Positions 1-8,606 of a stretch of DNA of 41,770 bases are shown here, piece after piece (position 1 is the stretch's first letter; every line of letters begins with the position of its first letter). Source of the stretch: an uncultured bacterium (GTDB taxonomy: Bacteria > Acidobacteriota > Thermoanaerobaculia > Thermoanaerobaculales > Thermoanaerobaculaceae); assembly GCA_937924755.1 (NCBI GenBank), contig CALEVZ010000077.1:1-41770 (forward strand), given 5' to 3'. Position numbers and translations under genes: made by a program. A model generated the notes under the pieces. It saw nothing but the letters and a program-made list of their open reading frames with translations, had not been told where the DNA came from and ran no database searches.

Positions 1-135
1 GCCAGCGCTGGGCGATGCTCCAGGCGCTTTCGCCCGCCGGGCGGGTCGGCTTGACGGTGCGGTGCTGCTCTCCCGCCGGGTCGACCGCCGCCGCTCCGCG
101 CCAACGGACAGAGGTGGCCCGGTCTCCCGGAAGCG

Positions 136-141
136 TACAAT
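136..141 (+). promoter_or_regulatory. -10 box of selA, leaderless type
   Basis: TACAAT lies 7 bases before the ATG at 149 and matches TATAAT at five of six positions. The ATG has no Shine-Dalgarno within the usual distance. Transcription would begin at or within a base or two of the start codon. I see no good -35 hexamer 16-18 bases upstream. The same arrangement precedes several other operon-leading genes here, which supports both the promoter and the chosen selA start. Confidence 0.55.
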
Positions 142-148
142 TCCGTTC

Positions 149-1495
149 ATGGGCGACCAGCGCGCCGCTCTCCCCGCCGTCCATCGCCTCTTGGCGAGGC
201 CAGACCTCCACCAGGCGATCCTGCGACATGGCCGCGGCGCCTGCCGCGAGGCGGTGCGCCGGGCCATGGAGGAGGCCCGGCGGGCGGCGCAGGCCGGGGC
301 GCCGGTGCCGGATGCGGAGCAGCTGGCCGCCCGCGCCCTCGGTTTCCTGCAGGCCACCAGCCCCTTCGCCTATCCCGAAGTGATCAACGCCACCGGCGTG
401 CTGATCCACACCAATCTGGGGCGCGCCCCGCGCCTGGCACCACCCCTGCCGCCCTACCTGGCCCTGGAGTATGACCTCGAGGCCGGCGCCCGCGGCGAGC
501 GGCTGGCCCCGGTCACCGCCCGACTCACTCGATACTTCGGCGCCGAGGCGGCGCTGGTGGTGACCAATAATGCGGCGGCGCTGGTCCTGCTCCTCGCCAC
601 CCACGCCGGCGGACGCGAGGTCATCGTCTCGCGCGGGGAGCTCATCGAAATCGGCGGCTCCTTCCGCCTGCCCGAGATCATGGCCGCCGCCGGCGCGCGC
701 CTGAAGGAAATCGGGTGCACCAACCGCACGCACCTTAAGGACTACGAGGCCGCCATCGGCGGCGACACTGCCGCCATTCTCCTCGCCCACCGCTCCAACT
801 TTCACATCTCCGGCTTCACCGCCCGACCGACCCTCGCCCAGCTGGTGGCGCTGGGGCAGCGGAGAGGGCTGCCGGTCTGGGTGGACCAGGGCTCCGGGTG
901 CCATCTGGATCTGCGTCCCTTCGGCCTGCACCCCGAGCCCACGGTACAGGAGTTGCTGGCGGCTGGCGCCAACGCCGTGCTGTTCTCCGGCGACAAGCTG
1001 TTGGGCGGCCCCCAGGCCGGCATCCTGGTGGGACGAGCGGCGACCATCGAGGCGCTGCGGCGTCACCCCCTCCGGCGCGCCCTGCGCCCCGACAAGGGGG
1101 CGCTCACCGCTCTGGTGGCCACCCTGGATGCCTACCTGGCCGAACGGCCCCTGGAGGTGCCCCTCTACCGGCTGCTGGCCACCCCCGAAGGGGAGCTGCG
1201 CCGGCGCGCCCGTCGGCTGGCGCGACGGCTGGCGGCTGCCGGTCTGGCGGTGCGAGCCGTGCCCTGTCGGGCGGTGGTGGGCGGGGGCACCCTCCCCGAC
1301 CAGACCCTCCCCTCCTGGGGGGTGGAGCTGCCGGGAGGAGACCAGAAAACGGCGGCGGCGCTGCGGCGGAGTACCCCGCCGGTGGTGGCGCGTATCGAGG
1401 ACGAGCGGGTGATCCTGGACCTGCGGGCGGTGTTCCCCGAGCAGGACCGCCACCTCGCCGAGGCCGCCGCCACCGCCCTGACCACCTCAAGGTAG
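149..1495 (+). CDS. selA: L-seryl-tRNA(Sec) selenium transferase
   Basis: SelA is a cytoplasmic PLP enzyme that converts seryl-tRNA(Sec) to selenocysteinyl-tRNA(Sec) with selenophosphate. The 448-residue product matches the family length (about 460). Visible signatures are INATGVLIHTNLGRA (about 79-93), TNNAAA (139-144), SRGELIEIGG (161-170) and FSGDKLLGGPQAG (279-291), whose Lys283 is the expected PLP lysine. I chose ATG 149 over the upstream ATG at 62. Translation from 149 starts where the family does, and the bases before it carry a -10 box. The 29 extra residues from 62 are arginine-rich and look non-coding. No selB, selD or tRNA-Sec lies in the window, and I saw no obvious selenoprotein. 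The stop TAG touches the stop of the convergent regulator gene with no base between. Confidence 0.95.
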   Translation: MGDQRAALPAVHRLLARPDLHQAILRHGRGACREAVRRAMEEARRAAQAGAPVPDAEQLAARALGFLQATSPFAYPEVINATGVLIHTNLGRAPRLAPPLPPYLALEYDLEAGARGERLAPVTARLTRYFGAEAALVVTNNAAALVLLLATHAGGREVIVSRGELIEIGGSFRLPEIMAAAGARLKEIGCTNRTHLKDYEAAIGGDTAAILLAHRSNFHISGFTARPTLAQLVALGQRRGLPVWVDQGSGCHLDLRPFGLHPEPTVQELLAAGANAVLFSGDKLLGGPQAGILVGRAATIEALRRHPLRRALRPDKGALTALVATLDAYLAERPLEVPLYRLLATPEGELRRRARRLARRLAAAGLAVRAVPCRAVVGGGTLPDQTLPSWGVELPGGDQKTAAALRRSTPPVVARIEDERVILDLRAVFPEQDRHLAEAAATALTTSR

Positions 1496-2758
1496 CTAGG
1501 AGGGCTGGCGCGGCAACCCCAAAAAGGCCGCCAGCTCCTCCCCCTCGGCGCCGGCGGCGGCAAAGGCCAGCTGCCGTGCCCGGGCATCCTCCAGGGTCGG
1601 GCGGCAGCGGGCCGGCTCCAAGCCCAGCTCGGCCAGCCCCACCCACTCCCCGGTGGAGAGGATCGCCGCTCGCTCCAGGACGTTGGCCAGCTCCCGCACA
1701 TTCCCCGGCCAGGGGGCCAACAGCAGTGCCCCCTGGGCTGCCGGGCGCAGGGTGAGGGCCCGCCGCCCGAGGCGGGCGGCCACTCGTCCCAGAAGATGGG
1801 CAGCCAGCGCCGGGATGTCCTCCCGGCGCTCCGCCAGGGTCGGCAGGCGGATGGGAAACACGCTCAGGCGGTGGTACAGATCGGCGCGGAACGCCCCCTG
1901 CCGGACGGCGGCCTCCAGATCGCGGTTGGTGGCCGCCACCAGGCGCACGTCCACCGCCACCGTGCCGGTGCCCCCGAGGCGGCACACCGCCCGCTCCTCC
2001 AAGGCGCGCAGCAGCTTCACCTGCACCCCCAAGGGCACCTCGCCGATCTCGTCCAGCAGCAGCGTTCCGCCGCGCGCCTGCTCCAGTCGGCCCAGATGCC
2101 GCGCCGCCGCACCGGTGAACGCCCCCCGCTCGTAGCCGAACAGTTCCGCCTCGATGAGCGTTTCGGGCACCGCCGCGCAGTTGAAGGCCACGAAAGGTCC
2201 CCCCCGACGGGGGGAGAGGGCGTGGACAGTCTGGGCGAACAGCTCCTTGCCGGTGCCCGAGGCGCCCAGCAGCAGCACCGTGGCCTCGGTGGATGCCACC
2301 CGCCGCGCCGCCGCCAGGGCCGCGGTGAACAGCGGCGAGGTCCCCACCAGCACCGGCAGGCCGGCTTCCGCCGGGGCAGCGAGGAGCGCCTGGCGGGGCT
2401 GCACCGCCGCCCTCAACGCCGCCAGCACCCGATCCATGTCCAGGGGTTTCTGGAAATAGTCCCGCGCCCCCTGCTTGAGTGCCGCCACCGCCGTGTCCAC
2501 CGTGGCGTGGGCGGTCATCAGGAACACCGGCAGGTCGGGATCCTGCTGGCGCGCTGCCGCCAGCACCTGGATGCCATCGACGCCGGGGAGCTTGAGATCG
2601 GCGAGCACCGCCAAAAAACGCTCCCCTGACTGCAAGAGCGTTACCGCCTCATCCCCCCGCAGCGCCACGCGCACCGCATACCCCTCCCGCGCCAGCGTTT
2701 CCTCCAACATGGCCGCCAGGCTGCGACGGTCTTCCACCACCAGCACCGGCAGGCTCAC
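1496..2758 (-). CDS. Sigma-54-dependent response regulator, PilR/NtrC type, truncated HTH
   Basis: Cytoplasmic transcription activator of 420 residues. The receiver domain (about 4-118) has acidic E9/D10, phospho-acceptor Asp54, Thr82 and Lys104. The AAA+ domain (about 138-365) has Walker A GASGTGK (165-171) and the intact sigma-54 contact loop GAFTGA (212-217). The C-terminus begins like a Fis-type HTH ([11 protein letters not shown]...) but ends right after LGLPRQPS. The second (recognition) helix is therefore missing, and DNA binding through it is doubtful. Start: GTG 2758 overlaps the kinase stop in the string GTGA. An upstream ATG at 2806 would add 16 residues ahead of the receiver domain. 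It is last in the seven-gene operon, directly after its likely partner kinase and near the prepilin peptidase, so a PilR role is likely. NtrC or HydG subtypes cannot be excluded by sequence alone. Confidence 0.9.
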   Translation of the reverse strand: MSLPVLVVEDRRSLAAMLEETLAREGYAVRVALRGDEAVTLLQSGERFLAVLADLKLPGVDGIQVLAAARQQDPDLPVFLMTAHATVDTAVAALKQGARDYFQKPLDMDRVLAALRAAVQPRQALLAAPAEAGLPVLVGTSPLFTAALAAARRVASTEATVLLLGASGTGKELFAQTVHALSPRRGGPFVAFNCAAVPETLIEAELFGYERGAFTGAAARHLGRLEQARGGTLLLDEIGEVPLGVQVKLLRALEERAVCRLGGTGTVAVDVRLVAATNRDLEAAVRQGAFRADLYHRLSVFPIRLPTLAERREDIPALAAHLLGRVAARLGRRALTLRPAAQGALLLAPWPGNVRELANVLERAAILSTGEWVGLAELGLEPARCRPTLEDARARQLAFAAAGAEGEELAAFLGLPRQPS

Positions 2759-4407
2759 TGGGGTACCCCCTCCCGGGGCAGCCAGGCGACGAACCGGGCC
2801 CCGCACGAGAACTCCCCGTCGAGGGAGAGATCCCCCCCCAGCAGGCGCAGCAGACGGCGCGCCAGCGCCAGCCCGAAGCCGCCCGAGGGCTTGCTGGAAA
2901 CAAACGGCGAAAACACTTTCTCTCGTAGCCCAGGCGGGACGCCGGGGCCGTTGTCCTCCACCGTCACCTGAACGCCCTGGCTGCCGGCGGTCACCCGCAC
3001 CACCACCTGGGCATCTTCCCGCGCTTCGGCGGCGTTGCGCAGCAGGTTCTCCAGCACCACGGAAAGCGCGGTGCGGTCGGCCGCCACCACCACCTCGTCT
3101 CCCTCCACCGTGACCTTAAGGCGCGGAAACGCCCCCTGCAGGTGGCGCCCCGCCTCCTCGCAGACCCGGCGCAGCGGCACCCCCTCGCGGTGCAACAGGT
3201 GGGGTCGGGTGAAAGCGAGGAAGCGATCCACCAGGCGGTCCAGCCCCTCCGTCTCCGCGGCGATGGCCTCGAGGTAGCGAGGGCGCCGCTCCTCTCCGGC
3301 GTCGCCGAGCAGGCGAACGTAGCCCAGGATGGTGGCCAGGGCGTTGCGTACCTCGTGGGCCAGCCCGGCCGCCAGCTCGCCCAGCCCCGCCAGATGCTCC
3401 CGCTCCTCCAGCGCCCGCTCCAGCGCCTCCAAGCGTGTCCGGTCGGTCAGGAAAACCACCTCGCCCTGGGCTGTGCCGCTGGCCGAGGGTAACGGCAGGC
3501 GACGCACCTCCACGGTGCTTTCCCCCAGCCGTCGCCGGCCTTCACCCGCCAATGCCGGCGAGGCGAGGGGCGCGCCCACGGTCAGTTCCGCACCCAGCAG
3601 CTCCTCCGCCACGGCGTTGGCGGCGCGCACCGCCCCCGTCGCGTCGGTGATCACCACCCCCACCTCCGAGGAGCGGGTGAGCACGTCGGCCAGCACCTCC
3701 AGTTCGTCGGCGCGGCGCTTCAACTGCGCCTCGGACTCTTCCAGACGGCGCACCGCGTCGCGGAAGGTTTCCACCAGATAACGGTCCTCGGCGCGGTCGG
3801 GGGAACGCTGGGCCAGGCGCGCCGCCTCGGCGAGCAGGTCCCGGTAGGGGCTCAGCGCCCGAGCGATCAACACCCAGGCCAACAACACCCCACCTCCGGC
3901 CACCGCCAACCCCAAGGCCGCCCCCATCCACCGCCAGCGCAGCGCCGGGGAGGTGGTCGGGATGGGCTGTACCACGCGCAGGGCGCGCCCCCCACCCAGG
4001 TCGTGGTAGGCCACCATCACCCGCTCCCCCAGCAGGCGCTCGGGACCAGCCACCTGCCACCCCGACGCCACCCACCTCTCGCGGGACCCCCACGGCCACC
4101 AGGGGGGTTTCTCCGGTCCGGCCAGACCCACGCGGGCCACCACCCGCCCCCCCTCCAGCACCGCCACCCCTCCCCACACCTCGGGCAGGTCGCGGGTCAG
4201 CTCCTGCACGCTGGCGTGGGCTGCCATGATCCCCAGAAGTTGCGCCAGCGCCGCCGCCGACTCCGCCGCCTGCCGGTTGGCTGCCCGCCCCATGGCCAGC
4301 ATCCCCTGCACCACCACCAGCACCACCAGGAGCAGCAGCACCAGCGCCGCGCCGATCAGGCGCCGCACCTCGGCGAAGCGGCGGGAGGGAAGCGCCGAGT
4401 TCACCAT
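2755..4407 (-). CDS. Membrane sensor histidine kinase, PilS/NtrB-like
   Basis: Inner-membrane kinase of 550 residues that should phosphorylate the following regulator. Segments in order: TM1 (about 18-37), an extracytoplasmic stretch of about 120 residues, TM2 (about 162-182), a HAMP-like linker with coiled coil (183-235), a PAS domain (about 236-320), HisKA with GLAHEVRNALATI and phospho-acceptor His351, then HATPase_c with ENLLRNA (N box, Asn457), DNGPGVP (G1, about 485-491) and GGFGLALARRLL (G2, about 509-520). ATG 4407 overlaps the peptidase stop by 7 bases (ATGGTGA). GTG 4404 would give the 4-base overlap common in this window, so the start is uncertain by one codon. The operon also carries the prepilin peptidase, which favours a PilS-like role. 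The extracytoplasmic region is not a sensor fold I recognise, so the signal is unknown. Confidence 0.92.
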   Translation of the reverse strand: MVNSALPSRRFAEVRRLIGAALVLLLLVVLVVVQGMLAMGRAANRQAAESAAALAQLLGIMAAHASVQELTRDLPEVWGGVAVLEGGRVVARVGLAGPEKPPWWPWGSRERWVASGWQVAGPERLLGERVMVAYHDLGGGRALRVVQPIPTTSPALRWRWMGAALGLAVAGGGVLLAWVLIARALSPYRDLLAEAARLAQRSPDRAEDRYLVETFRDAVRRLEESEAQLKRRADELEVLADVLTRSSEVGVVITDATGAVRAANAVAEELLGAELTVGAPLASPALAGEGRRRLGESTVEVRRLPLPSASGTAQGEVVFLTDRTRLEALERALEEREHLAGLGELAAGLAHEVRNALATILGYVRLLGDAGEERRPRYLEAIAAETEGLDRLVDRFLAFTRPHLLHREGVPLRRVCEEAGRHLQGAFPRLKVTVEGDEVVVAADRTALSVVLENLLRNAAEAREDAQVVVRVTAGSQGVQVTVEDNGPGVPPGLREKVFSPFVSSKPSGGFGLALARRLLRLLGGDLSLDGEFSCGARFVAWLPREGVPQ

Positions 4408-5174
4408 CGGCCCCAACCGAAAAGCGCCAGCAGCGGGGCGCGAGCAAACAGCACCACCAGCGCCGCAGTCGCCAGGAAGCTGCCGAAGGGCAGCTCGGTG
4501 TCCGCCTTGCCCCGCCCGGCCAGCACCAACCCGATGCCCACCACGGCCCCGGCGCAGGCCCCCAGGCAGAGCGTCAGCAGCGCCCCCTGCCAACCCAGGA
4601 AGGCGCCGATCATGGCCAAGAGCTTCACGTCCCCCAGGCCCATCCCCTCCACCCCGCGCACCAGCCGGTAGAGCACGATGACAGCGTAGGGCAGCGCCGC
4701 CCCCAGGGCGGCACCGATGAGGGCGTCCCGCACCGGCACCAGCCCGCCCACCAGGGAAAACAGCAGGCCAGCCACGATTCCCGGCAGGGTCAACACGTCC
4801 GGCAACAGATAGTGCTCCAAATCGATGAGTGCCAGTGCCAGCAGCAGGGCCCCCAGCACCAGCGCCGCTGCCCCCGCCACGCTCACCCCGAAGCGTGCAG
4901 CGATACCCGCTAGCAGCAGCGAGGTGGCCAGTTCCACCAAGGGATAGCGAACCGAAACGGCGGCCTTGCAGCGCCGACACCGCCCGCGCAGCAGCAGCCA
5001 CGACAGCACCGGGATGTTGTCGAACCAGCGAATCGTGGCGCCGCAGGCGGGGCAGTGGGAGCGCGGCCGCAGGACGGACATCTGGCGTGGCACGCGGTAC
5101 ACCACAACGTTGAGAAAGCTGCCCAGCACCAGCCCGTAGGCCGCGGCAACGGCGATCAGCTCCGGTTCCGCCAT
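4401..5174 (-). CDS. pilD: Type IV prepilin peptidase / N-methyltransferase
   Basis: Bifunctional inner-membrane aspartic protease of 257 residues that cleaves type IV pilin and pseudopilin leaders after glycine and N-methylates the new first residue. The N-terminal methyltransferase segment has two CxxC pairs (Cys41/44 and Cys66/69), as in the zinc-containing class. Catalytic aspartates sit in IDLEHYLLPD (Asp118) and GMGLGDVK (Asp182), followed by several hydrophobic helices. Length is typical (250-290). ATG 5174 lies inside the end of the preceding glycosyltransferase gene (19-base overlap). Probable substrates in this window are the two pilin-like proteins at 35.0-36.0 kb, whose leaders end in Gly before Phe-Thr-Leu. 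Its place between a glycosyltransferase and a two-component pair is unusual, as pilD usually sits with pilB/pilC, neither of which is here. Confidence 0.95.
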   Translation of the reverse strand: MAEPELIAVAAAYGLVLGSFLNVVVYRVPRQMSVLRPRSHCPACGATIRWFDNIPVLSWLLLRGRCRRCKAAVSVRYPLVELATSLLLAGIAARFGVSVAGAAALVLGALLLALALIDLEHYLLPDVLTLPGIVAGLLFSLVGGLVPVRDALIGAALGAALPYAVIVLYRLVRGVEGMGLGDVKLLAMIGAFLGWQGALLTLCLGACAGAVVGIGLVLAGRGKADTELPFGSFLATAALVVLFARAPLLALFGWGRW

Positions 5175-6307
5175 GTCAGTTCCCGATACAGCTCCTCCTG
5201 CTGCCGCACCATGGTGTCCCGGTCCCACTCCCCAACGGTTTCGCCGGCGCGCGCTGCCATGGCTCGGTGAAGATCCTCTCGTTTTAGCAACAGCACCACC
5301 CGCTGCGCCAGTGCCTCCACATCGCCCTCCCCCACCACAAACCCGTCCACCTCGTCCCGCAGCACCTCCTCCACCCCCTCCACCGCCATGGCCACCACCG
5401 GCACCCCGGCAGCCAGAGCCTCCACCACCACCCGCGGCAGCCCCTCGAAACGGGAGGTGAGCGTCGCCACCGTCGCCGCTGCCAACAGAGCCGGCACATC
5501 CCGCCGCCACCCCGGCAGGTGCATCCGCCCCTCCAGACCCAGCTCCCGGCGGCGCCGCTCCAGGGCGGGGCGCAGCTCCCCGTCCCCCACCAGCACGAAG
5601 TGGGCTGCGGGGCAGTGCTGCAGCACCCTGGCCGCCGCCGCCAGGAAGCGCTCCGGCGCCTTCTGGGGCTTGAAGCACGACACCTGCAGAACGATCGGAG
5701 CGTGCGGGGGAATCCCCAGCTCCCGCCGCACCTCCTCGCCCCCCGAGGGGTGGCGAAACACTCTGAGGTCGATGCCGGAGCGGATCACCCTCACCTGCCA
5801 AGGCTCGAACAGCCCCAGCTCCACCCCCTGGGCGGCGTTGCGGCGGGAGACGGCGATAAAGGCGTCGGTCCACGGCGCCACCAGTCGCTCGGCGGCGAGA
5901 AAGACGGCGCGCACGGGGGCCCACTGGTGGGCGCCGAAGCCGAACCCGTGGATGGAGTGCACCACCCGCGGTACTCCCTCCAGTCGGGCGGCCAGCCGCC
6001 CCAGCACCCCCGCCTTGGAGGAGTGGGTGTGCACGATGTCCGGCCGGAACTCCCGGATAATCCGCCGCAGCTCCCCCACGGCGCGCCAGTCGTCCAGGGG
6101 GCGCACCTCCCGGCGCAGGTGGGGCAGCAGATAGACGTGGCAGTCGGCGATTGTCCTGGCCTCTCCCACCAGCGGCCCGTCGTTGGAACACGCCAGCGCC
6201 ACCGCAAAGCGGCTCCGGTCCAGGCCGGCCACCGTGTCCAGGGTGTTGCGCTGCGCTCCCCCCAGCTCCAGCATGGTGATGGCGTGCAGCACCCGCACCC
6301 GCTTCAT
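5156..6307 (-). CDS. Glycosyltransferase family 4
   Basis: Predicted cytoplasmic GT-B retaining glycosyltransferase of 383 residues that transfers a nucleotide-activated sugar to a growing lipid-linked glycan. The N-terminal acceptor domain starts RVRVLHAITMLELGGAQRN, with VHTHSSKAGVLGR typical of family 4. The C-terminal domain has VLVGDGELRPAL and the donor-binding EGLPRVVVEALAAGVPVVA, which contains the conserved E(x7)E pattern. ATG 6307 overlaps the stop of the preceding FAD gene as ATGA. Donor and acceptor sugars cannot be read from the sequence. It lies fourth in an operon that also contains a WecA-like initiating enzyme and a GT2, so it probably extends the same oligosaccharide. Confidence 0.9.
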   Translation of the reverse strand: MKRVRVLHAITMLELGGAQRNTLDTVAGLDRSRFAVALACSNDGPLVGEARTIADCHVYLLPHLRREVRPLDDWRAVGELRRIIREFRPDIVHTHSSKAGVLGRLAARLEGVPRVVHSIHGFGFGAHQWAPVRAVFLAAERLVAPWTDAFIAVSRRNAAQGVELGLFEPWQVRVIRSGIDLRVFRHPSGGEEVRRELGIPPHAPIVLQVSCFKPQKAPERFLAAAARVLQHCPAAHFVLVGDGELRPALERRRRELGLEGRMHLPGWRRDVPALLAAATVATLTSRFEGLPRVVVEALAAGVPVVAMAVEGVEEVLRDEVDGFVVGEGDVEALAQRVVLLLKREDLHRAMAARAGETVGEWDRDTMVRQQEELYRELTWRNRS

Positions 6308-7599
6308 GGGGACAGCCGCCGTGCCACTGCCGCCCCGTCCCACAGGGCGTCCTCCATGGTGGAGTACTTCCACTCCGCCCAGCGCCCGGCCAGCAACACA
6401 CCGTAACGGCGCAGACCGCTGCGCAGGGTCGCCACCGCCCGGGTCCGGGGACGGTCGAAGACCACATAGGCTGGATCCAGCCGCGCCATTGCAGTTAAAA
6501 CCACGTCCTGCCGCCGGCGCAGCAGTCCCAGCGACTCCAACCCCGCGAGACACAGCTCCTCGAAGCCGGGAGGCGCCGGCGCCCCGGCGGGCACGGACAT
6601 CTCCACCGAGACGGTGTGGCAGCCAGTCGGTGCCACCTCCCCGTGATTAGAGGGAAATCCCACTCGATAAAAGGGATACTGCGGCTCCGGGATGTACAGC
6701 CAGTGCTCGCGGCGGGGCGGCGATCCCTTCACCCCCAGGTTGAGGTTGAGCACCGCCACCGCCCGCAGCGCTCCGGCGGCGGCGGCCAGCTCGCCGGGCA
6801 GATCCGCCGCCAGGGAGGTCAGCGACGTCAGGGGGGCGGTCCACACCAGGGTGTCCCACTCCAGGGTCTGGCCGGCGGCCAGCGTCAGCCGTCGCCGTGC
6901 CAGATCCACGCCTGTGACCGGTGCCGACAACTCCAGCTGCGGCACCCGCGCCGCCAGGGCGTCGGCCAGCAGGCGGATCCCCCCCCGGCGCGGATAGTAA
7001 AAGGTGGCGTTGTACCCCACCGCGCCCCGGTGCAGGCCGAAGGCGCCGTCGATGACTTCCTCCAGGCGCGGGCGGGGGACGTAGCGACCCACCCACTCGG
7101 TGGTCAGCTCGGCGGCCGGCGTGCAGTAGAGCTTCTCGTTGTAGGGGAAGAAGAAGTGCCGGGCGAATCCCTCTCCGAAGCGGGACAGCACCCAGGCGGC
7201 GAAGCTCCCCTCCTCCTCCCCCTGGGCTTGAGGGGACATGGCCGCCCGCACGAACCCCAGCACGCAGTCCCGCCGCACCTCGGGAGGCAGCCGGTGGGTG
7301 TGGATCTGCAAAGGGTACGGCGTCACCCTCCCCCCCAGGGCAATCCCGGCCCGGCGCCGCTGCCGCCGCAGGCTCTCCCACACCCCCAGACGCTGGAGCA
7401 GCGTCCGAGACTCGGCCAGGCGCAGGTGCAGCAGGTGGCCGGTGAGATCAAAGGAAAAGCCGTCCTTTTCGATGGTTCTGCAGGCCCCGCCGGGGACCTT
7501 AAGAGCCTCGACGAGACGCGTCAGCACCCCGACGGCGGCCAGGTGGTACGCCGCCGACAGCCCGGTCAGGCCGGCTCCCACGATGACCACGCCGCTCAC
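6304..7599 (-). CDS. FAD-dependent amine oxidase / UDP-galactopyranose mutase-like protein
   Basis: Flavoprotein of 431 residues with an N-terminal Rossmann motif GAGLTGLSAAYHL (GxGxxG at 8-13), a partner motif GGACRTIEKDGFSFDLTGH, and a closing segment LLAGRWAEWKYSTMEDAL typical of the protoporphyrinogen oxidase-like / mutase-like group found in sugar clusters. FFFPYNEKLY and RPRLEEVIDGAFG are also characteristic. The start is GTG 7599, sharing GTGA with the stop of the preceding gene. The first residues then run directly into the FAD motif. Between a WecA-like enzyme and a GT4 it most likely remodels or isomerises a nucleotide sugar or lipid-linked sugar. True UDP-galactopyranose mutase activity is not established. 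A heme-biosynthetic role is unlikely in this setting. Confidence 0.8.
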   Translation of the reverse strand: MSGVVIVGAGLTGLSAAYHLAAVGVLTRLVEALKVPGGACRTIEKDGFSFDLTGHLLHLRLAESRTLLQRLGVWESLRRQRRRAGIALGGRVTPYPLQIHTHRLPPEVRRDCVLGFVRAAMSPQAQGEEEGSFAAWVLSRFGEGFARHFFFPYNEKLYCTPAAELTTEWVGRYVPRPRLEEVIDGAFGLHRGAVGYNATFYYPRRGGIRLLADALAARVPQLELSAPVTGVDLARRRLTLAAGQTLEWDTLVWTAPLTSLTSLAADLPGELAAAAGALRAVAVLNLNLGVKGSPPRREHWLYIPEPQYPFYRVGFPSNHGEVAPTGCHTVSVEMSVPAGAPAPPGFEELCLAGLESLGLLRRRQDVVLTAMARLDPAYVVFDRPRTRAVATLRSGLRRYGVLLAGRWAEWKYSTMEDALWDGAAVARRLSP

Positions 7600-8606
7600 C
7601 GGGACTCCATGGGCCGTCGCGCCAGCAGCATCAGCAGAACCAGTTGCAGCACCACCACCGCCGACATCCCGGCGAGACCCCACTCCCAGGGCAGCACCAC
7701 CACCGCGGCGACGCCGGCCACGCAGCCGGCCAGCGCCAGTCCCCAGCAGGCCAGCACGGTGCGCCGCACATCGCCGCCCAGGGCGCGCTTGAGGCGCAGG
7801 GGGAAGTGATCGGGGCTGCCGTGCCAGAACGGCTTGCCGGCGCGGGCGCGCAGCACCGTCACGTAGACGGTGTCGGCGAGGGGCACCAGAAGCAGCACCA
7901 GGGGGGCGAGAAACCCCGCCTCGCTGACCTCGGTCATGGGCAGCGCCAGCGCCAGCGCCCCCAGTGTGATCCCCACCGTCAACGCTCCGGCGTCGCCCAG
8001 GTAGATGCTGGCCGGCGTGAAGTTGAACACCACGAAACCAACCAGCGCCCCGGCCAGGGACAGCGCCAGCGCCGCCAGGGCAAACTGCCGCGTGGCCATG
8101 GCAATGATGCCCAGCGACAGCGCCGCCAAAGCTCCCACCCCGGCCGCCAGACCGTCAAGGATATCGATAATATTGAAGGCGTTGCACACCGCCAGCAGCC
8201 ACAGCGCGGCGAGCGGCCAGCGCAGCTGCTCGGGCACCTCGATCAGTTCGATCACCGCCCCCGAGCGCAGCAGCACGAAGACCGCCACGCCCTGACCCAA
8301 CAGCTTGGCGAAGGGGGTGAGCACGCCGAAATCGTCGATCAGCCCCACGAGCAGCGTCAGAGTGGCCGCCAGCAGGATTCCCAGCAGCACCCGATCGAAC
8401 TCCAGCACCAAGCCCAAAGCGATCACGAAGGCCACAAACACTGCGAGCCCACCCAGATAGGGCACCGGCTCGCGCTGCTGCTTCAAGGGCGTAGAGGGAC
8501 GGTCCACGATGCCGAAGCGCAACGCCGCCGCCCGCGCCACCGGGGTGAAGTACAGCGCCAGCATTAGGGCGAGCACGAAGGCCAGGGGCAGCAGCAGGGG
8601 GTTCAC
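7596..8606 (-). CDS. Undecaprenyl-phosphate sugar-1-phosphate transferase, WecA/MraY family
   Basis: Polytopic membrane enzyme of 336 residues that moves a sugar-1-phosphate from a UDP-sugar to undecaprenyl phosphate, the first step of lipid-linked glycan assembly. Visible motifs are the DD pair in VGLIDDFG (Asp91/92), NAFNIIDILDGLA (142-154) with its catalytic-loop aspartates, YLGDAG, and a basic loop GSPDHFPLRLKRALG near the C-terminus. About ten hydrophobic helices are evident. GTG 8606 overlaps the preceding stop as GTGA. This start puts the first helix at residue 3; an ATG farther upstream would add an Ala/Pro-rich stretch inside the preceding gene. The operon context (GT2, FAD protein, GT4) indicates surface glycan or pilin glycan priming rather than peptidoglycan. 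The sugar is unknown (HexNAc-1-P is usual). Confidence 0.9.
   Translation of the reverse strand: MNPLLLPLAFVLALMLALYFTPVARAAALRFGIVDRPSTPLKQQREPVPYLGGLAVFVAFVIALGLVLEFDRVLLGILLAATLTLLVGLIDDFGVLTPFAKLLGQGVAVFVLLRSGAVIELIEVPEQLRWPLAALWLLAVCNAFNIIDILDGLAAGVGALAALSLGIIAMATRQFALAALALSLAGALVGFVVFNFTPASIYLGDAGALTVGITLGALALALPMTEVSEAGFLAPLVLLLVPLADTVYVTVLRARAGKPFWHGSPDHFPLRLKRALGGDVRRTVLACWGLALAGCVAGVAAVVVLPWEWGLAGMSAVVVLQLVLLMLLARRPMESR

Noticed and set aside
62-148. Longer selA starting at ATG 62
   Set aside because: The extra 29 residues are Arg/Ser-rich with no family counterpart, and the -10 box of selA lies within them.
1-165. Open minus-strand frame divergent from selA, with coding-like codon use
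   Set aside because: No ATG, GTG or TTG start fits outside selA, and the piece is too short to recognise; GC-rich DNA often gives such frames.
4408-5001. N-terminal extension of the sensor kinase frame to 5001
   Set aside because: It lies in another phase of the prepilin peptidase gene and encodes Gly/Ala-rich sequence; the kinase begins with its TM1 at 4407.
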